From Helicobacteraceae bacterium (GTDB lineage Bacteria > Campylobacterota > Campylobacteria > Campylobacterales > Sulfurimonadaceae): a stretch of DNA of 9,351 nt. Each line of letters begins with the position of its first letter. The first letter of the stretch is position 1. Location of the stretch: assembly GCA_024635885.1 (NCBI GenBank), contig JAGXIA010000030.1, positions 1-9,351 of the forward strand, read 5' to 3'. Positions 6,372 through 9,351 of the stretch are shown piece after piece. A program made the position numbers and the translations under genes. The notes under the pieces were generated by a model. It had not been told where the DNA came from, did not search any database, and was given only the letters and a program-made list of their open reading frames with translations.

Positions 6372-7315
6372 TTTACGCTTTTAACATCAGAGCGAAGGGC
6401 AAGTTCTTTTGGGTAGGGAGAGATAAAAGTCTGTTCTAAAAGATAGTTCACTTTGTACTTGTTTGCATAGAGTTTGAGTGTGCTCAAAGGAAGAATAAGA
6501 GGAGTTATTTGCGCTGCGAAATCATCTATTTGCTCATGTAACATTGCTTTTTCCTCAGAATCTAAAAAGTTCTTTAAAAAACCTGCCATATGTTCTAAGA
6601 CATTGCGTGTTTTACCTTTAGAACTTTTTTTGGCAATGGCAGTTTTAAAGAGAAACTCATACTCGCCCAAAATCTCTATAAAACTTTTTTTCTCATGATT
6701 GCCTACTACTTTACCGAGTTCTCTGTAAAGACTTTCGTCCTTTGATTGGAGCATAAACTTGTTTATTCTGTGAAACTCTACTAAATTATTCATAGTAGCA
6801 CCGAGCTTAAACTTCTCAAAACTGTCATAAGAAAAAAGCTGCATCACAAAGTTTTCACGTAGCCACGCATCGCAAAGTCTCCCCTCTTCTTCCATTGGTA
6901 AAAGTGGAAATTTCTCTTTACACATTGCAACAAAAACACCATCGTCTTTTCCTGCAGCAAAACCATTTTCAAGGTACACTTTTGCACTGCCTATTCCACA
7001 CGTAGGAGATTTTGATTTAAAAATAATAGCTCGTAAATCATGAGTAGCGATATTGTCCAAATCTTTTTTTGAAGCTTCACTCAGAGCATCGCTTAGGTCA
7101 GCACCCGTTTTGTTAGACTCTACTTTGAGACTTTCATCTGCATTTTTCACAAGTCTGATTGATGGTCTTGGGTTTGAAAAAGCCATATTCTCAGGACAAA
7201 AAGAGATATACTCAGCATACTGGGAAAGTTCATCCATTACAAAGTCATCACGCTTATGCCCCGAATCGAAACGTACCTTTTGACCGAGTAGACACCCGGA
7301 GACTGCTATTTTCAT
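6368..7315 (-). CDS. DUF523 (TudS-like thiouracil desulfidase) - DUF1722 (YbgA-like) fusion
   Basis: The protein joins two domains. Residue numbers here count from the ATG at 7321; the preferred start at 7315 removes two residues. The N-terminal DUF523 domain (to about 155) carries the three expected cluster cysteines: Cys10 in 'VSGCLLGQKVRFD', Cys42 in 'FCPE' and Cys108 in 'SPTCGIGSAKVY'. Characterised DUF523 members (TudS) hold a [4Fe-4S] cluster and remove sulfur from thiouracil. The rest (about 165-310) is DUF1722, of unknown function, with 'EFHRINKFML', 'NVLEHMAGFLK' and 'PLSTLKLYANKYKVNYLLEQTFISPYP'. This fusion is a common architecture. The start at 7315 forms an ATGA overlap with the thiD' stop and has GAGG upstream; the ATG at 7321 with AGGAGG 9 bases upstream is the alternative. 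Photolyase follows directly, again overlapping by ATGA. Activity on thiolated nucleobases is inferred from family, not shown. Confidence 0.9.
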   Translation of the reverse strand: MKIAVSGCLLGQKVRFDSGHKRDDFVMDELSQYAEYISFCPENMAFSNPRPSIRLVKNADESLKVESNKTGADLSDALSEASKKDLDNIATHDLRAIIFKSKSPTCGIGSAKVYLENGFAAGKDDGVFVAMCKEKFPLLPMEEEGRLCDAWLRENFVMQLFSYDSFEKFKLGATMNNLVEFHRINKFMLQSKDESLYRELGKVVGNHEKKSFIEILGEYEFLFKTAIAKKSSKGKTRNVLEHMAGFLKNFLDSEEKAMLHEQIDDFAAQITPLILPLSTLKLYANKYKVNYLLEQTFISPYPKELALRSDVKSVK

Positions 7316-7653
7316 TTGCATACCTCTTTTCCTCCTGCTTTATGGTTGATTGGACCTGCTCCATGACCGATGTTAGGCGCACTTAAAAGAGCCGCGTTTA
7401 TAAACTCTTTGGAATAAAGCATGCCAATTTTGATGGCGCTCACGTCAAAATCTTTTACAACTGCTTCTATTTGTGCTTTGACAAAAGAAGGCGAAACTTC
7501 ATAAATATCGGTGACCCCAGTTGTATTTTGCGCTGTCAAAACTGTAATGGCAGATGTTCCAAAAACACCAAAAGCCTCAAAAGTTTTTAAATCTGCTTGA
7601 ATGCCTGCTCCACCGCTAGAATCTGAACCGGCTATTGTTAGTACTACTTTCAT
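7312..7653 (-). pseudogene. thiD: thiD remnant: HMP/HMP-P kinase with in-frame central deletion
   Basis: Intact ThiD (about 265 residues) phosphorylates hydroxymethylpyrimidine in thiamine synthesis. This frame encodes only 113 residues. Its first part matches the ThiD N-terminus: 'LTIAGSDSSGGAGIQADLKTF', 'ITVLTAQNTTGV' and 'IKIGML'. It then jumps, near 7399-7419, to what is normally the last helix and end of the protein, 'FINAALLSAPNIGHGAGPINH' (compare E. coli '...VGHGIGPVHHF'). About 150 residues are missing, including the 'GTGC' anion hole with the catalytic Cys and the nucleotide-binding strands, so kinase activity is not expected. The frame is intact, with no stop or frameshift. The chosen start is the ATG at 7651-7653, with GAGGA correctly spaced; the ATG at 7659 lies directly on that site. 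The stop overlaps the next gene (ATGA), so the deletion preserves translational coupling. A recent deletion or an assembly collapse are the alternatives. Confidence 0.85.
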
Positions 7654-7687
7654 AAACATTCCTCATCTCACAGTTTTTTTATATGTA

Positions 7688-7693
7688 AGTATA
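7688..7693 (-). promoter_or_regulatory. Probable -10 box for thiD'-tudS-phr
   Basis: The minus strand reads TATACT, preceded by a T-rich stretch (GTTTTTTCT), the style of Campylobacterota sigma-70 promoters, which often replace a -35 with T tracts. Transcription would start near 7681, about 28 bases before the thiD' ATG, and would read through the DUF523-DUF1722 gene and photolyase. Confidence 0.5.
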
Positions 7694-7737
7694 AGAAAAA
7701 ACTTCAACAATTCATAGGCAAATTTTGTTAGTTAAAA

Positions 7738-7762
7738 TTATTGTTTACTATTTATACAATAA
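7738..7762. repeat. AT-rich inverted repeat after the AMP-ligase gene
   Basis: Perfect 7-base arms TTATTGT (7738-7744) and ACAATAA (7756-7762) flank an 11-base spacer, starting 5 bases after the ligase stop. It could be a weak terminator, though it has no GC in the stem beyond one pair and no clean T run after it on the minus strand, or an operator upstream of the thiD' promoter. The arms are short enough for chance in AT-rich DNA. Confidence 0.3.
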
Positions 7763-7766
7763 CACT

Positions 7767-9338
7767 CTACTTAACTTCCAATTCTTTTTTTAGTTCATCT
7801 ATATTAACCATATTTTTATCGCTTTGAACTAATGGAAGTGATTTTTTGTATATTACTCTGCTTGGAATCATATAAGAAGCAAGATGTTTTTTTAACTCAA
7901 AGAGTATCTCTTTAGATGACATTTCACTTTTAGCAGAATACACCATAATTATCTCTTCTTCTATCATCTCATTATTTATTGAAAAAATTGCACACTGATC
8001 TATTTGAGGTATATTTTTTGAAACTACAGACTGAATTTCATATGGAGAGACTCTGAAGCCTCTAGTTTTAATCATGTTATCATTTCTTGAAACAAAGTAG
8101 AAATAACCCTCTTCATCTTTGTATACATAATCTCCAGTTGCAACAACAATCTCATCTACAAGCTGACCTTCGAGATTTACTACATCTTTTAAAATCTGTA
8201 CCGACTTAAATCTCTCTTTAGTTTGTTCCGGCGCATTCCAAAAACCTTTATAAATATAGCCGCCCCTATGGATAAGTTCTCCAACTTCTCTAGGTTTACA
8301 CTCTTGTCCGTCTTTGTTGATAACATAAAGTTCAACATCAGGTATAGCTTTTCCGATAGAGTCTGGTCTGATTTCTATTTGACTTGGGTCTAGGTATGTT
8401 GACCTGAATGCTTCAGTAAGCCCGTGCATTGAATAAAACTTGGCATGTGGAAACAGTTTTTTACAGTTTTTAATCATCTTTTGCGTGACATTACCGCCTG
8501 ATGAAGTTATAGTTTTTACATTTGCAAAAAGTTCAGAGTTTGGCAATCTATGCATGTCTTCATCAAATATTCTTGTTATATTTATTGGCATTAAGGGAAT
8601 AACAGTTACTTTGTCATTAATAAGATGGTTTAAAAAATCTTCTGAGAGTATAAATCTGTGAAGTGCCAAGGTTGCTCTTTTATAGAGTGCAGAAAAAATT
8701 TGGTTTAGTCCATAATCAAGATTAAAGTAGAGTAAGCCCGAAATTACATCTTCTTCTTCTAAATGCAAATACTGAGAAACAACACGGGCAGAGTCTATAA
8801 GGTTTCTGTGAGAAATCACTATACCTTTTGGAGTTCCGCTTAGACCAAAAGAGTAAGTGATAAGTGCGTTGGAATGTCCACTTATTTCACAGATATATGG
8901 TTTTTTATAGTATTTAAAAATTTCTTCAAAAGAGGCTATATCTTTTGTTGTTGTCTCATATGAGATGATATGTCCACTGAAATTTATCTCTTCTATACTT
9001 TCAAGTTTCAGTTTATCGGTAATAATACATTTAATGTCACAATCATCAATAATATACTCTACCTGTTCGGGTTTTAAAAGTTTTGTAAGAGGTACAAAAA
9101 TATAGTTCGTAGATAAAATTGCAAGAATTGCTATGACTTGCTCAATTCCTTTATTTGAATATATTCCTATTCTAGAGTGTTCAGGCAAGGCTAATTCACT
9201 CAAATAATATGCCACTTGATTTACTTTTGTAAGCAAGTCTGAATAAGTGATACTTTTTTCATTAAAAATGAGTGCCGTCTTATTTTCATGAGATAATGCA
9301 GAATCTTCGATGAGTGTTCTTATAGAATTTAGAGACAT
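7767..9338 (-). CDS. AMP-forming acyl ligase resembling the exosortase-associated AMP-ligase family
   Basis: The 523-residue protein is a complete member of the ANL (acyl-CoA synthetase/NRPS adenylation) superfamily, which activates a carboxylic acid as acyl-AMP and transfers it to CoA or a carrier protein. Motifs in order: a P-loop-like 'SFGLSGTPKG' (163-172), 'FYSMHGLTEA' (301-310), 'GELIHRGG', 'TGDYVYKDEEGYFYFVSRNDNMIKTRGFRVSP' (401-432, shown by its TGD and the R-x-x-x-x-K hinge) and a candidate catalytic Lys508 in 'LVQSDK'. 'LDYGLNQIFSAL' and 'PDSIGKAIPDVEL' recall the exosortase-system AMP-ligase family (TIGR03098), whose neighbours are often an acyl carrier protein and a PLP-dependent decarboxylase; any such genes would lie beyond 9351. 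The P-loop departs from the usual TSGSTGxPKG at several positions and the last motif lacks the usual Gly before Lys. AAAGGA lies 7 bases before the ATG. It is separated by 113 bases from thiD' and probably belongs to an upstream operon. Confidence 0.88.
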   Translation of the reverse strand: MSLNSIRTLIEDSALSHENKTALIFNEKSITYSDLLTKVNQVAYYLSELALPEHSRIGIYSNKGIEQVIAILAILSTNYIFVPLTKLLKPEQVEYIIDDCDIKCIITDKLKLESIEEINFSGHIISYETTTKDIASFEEIFKYYKKPYICEISGHSNALITYSFGLSGTPKGIVISHRNLIDSARVVSQYLHLEEEDVISGLLYFNLDYGLNQIFSALYKRATLALHRFILSEDFLNHLINDKVTVIPLMPINITRIFDEDMHRLPNSELFANVKTITSSGGNVTQKMIKNCKKLFPHAKFYSMHGLTEAFRSTYLDPSQIEIRPDSIGKAIPDVELYVINKDGQECKPREVGELIHRGGYIYKGFWNAPEQTKERFKSVQILKDVVNLEGQLVDEIVVATGDYVYKDEEGYFYFVSRNDNMIKTRGFRVSPYEIQSVVSKNIPQIDQCAIFSINNEMIEEEIIMVYSAKSEMSSKEILFELKKHLASYMIPSRVIYKKSLPLVQSDKNMVNIDELKKELEVK

Positions 9339-9351
9339 TATTTATCCTTTA

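Noticed and set aside
6169..7386. Plus-strand open frames opposite the photolyase, DUF523-DUF1722 and thiD' genes
   Set aside because: Short, low-complexity Ser/Leu-rich translations without homology; they mirror codon bias of the real minus-strand genes.
7380..7430. Insertion sequence or transposon scar as the cause of the thiD deletion
   Set aside because: No terminal inverted repeats, target duplication or transposase fragment is visible at the junction; it is seamless and in frame.
7312..7653. Reading the 113-residue ThiD-like frame as a functional small kinase
   Set aside because: The segment with the nucleotide-binding strands and the GTGC catalytic Cys is absent, while both ends of a normal ThiD are present and joined, which fits a deletion rather than a natural short enzyme.
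7660..7766. TPP riboswitch upstream of thiD'
   Set aside because: The leader from the likely start site is only about 28 bases and no THI-box sequence such as CTGAGA was seen; too short for the aptamer.

Overview
The window is AT-rich, gene-dense bacterial DNA with every credible gene on the minus strand, so transcription runs from high to low coordinates. Gaps are short (the largest is about 110 bases) and several junctions are 4-base ATGA stop/start overlaps. The low GC, Lys/Phe/Ile-rich proteins, T-rich stretches upstream of -10 boxes and the general look of the proteins suggest a Campylobacterota member of the Sulfurimonas/Sulfurovum/Arcobacter type. This is an inference from style and memory, not a database match.

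Layout in the direction of transcription: (1) 9338-7767 encodes an AMP-forming acyl ligase resembling the exosortase-associated AMP-ligase family. (2) After a 113-base gap with a probable promoter comes thiD', an HMP kinase gene that has lost about 150 central codons in frame and retains only its N-terminal third and extreme C-terminus. (3) Tightly coupled to it are a DUF523 (TudS-like)-DUF1722 (YbgA-like) fusion and a class I-type photolyase. (4) Next come a YbjT-like NAD(P)-binding protein with a DUF2867-type C-terminus, an outer-membrane beta-barrel protein with a TTG start, a Blc-type lipocalin lipoprotein, an SRPBCC-fold protein and a glutathione peroxidase. (5) The left edge holds a PAS-PAS-GGDEF protein cut by the window boundary before its GGDEF motif.

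The block from 7315 to 993 reads as a damage-defence and envelope-maintenance cluster. Photolyase repairs UV lesions, the TudS-YbgA fusion may remove sulfur from thiolated bases, lipocalin and the beta-barrel act at the outer membrane, and the peroxidase reduces (lipid) hydroperoxides. The ybgA-phr pairing also occurs in E. coli. Similar gene sets (photolyase, NAD(P)-binding reductase, lipocalin, peroxidase) belong to light or singlet-oxygen responses in other proteobacteria. No dedicated regulator is visible inside the window.

The strongest anomalies are the in-frame internal deletion of thiD, which keeps its ribosome-binding site and its overlap with the downstream gene, and the glutathione peroxidase, which has two in-frame starts, each with a good Shine-Dalgarno sequence, one adding a signal-like peptide. 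No RNA genes, CRISPR arrays, insertion sequences or convincing GC-rich terminators were seen.
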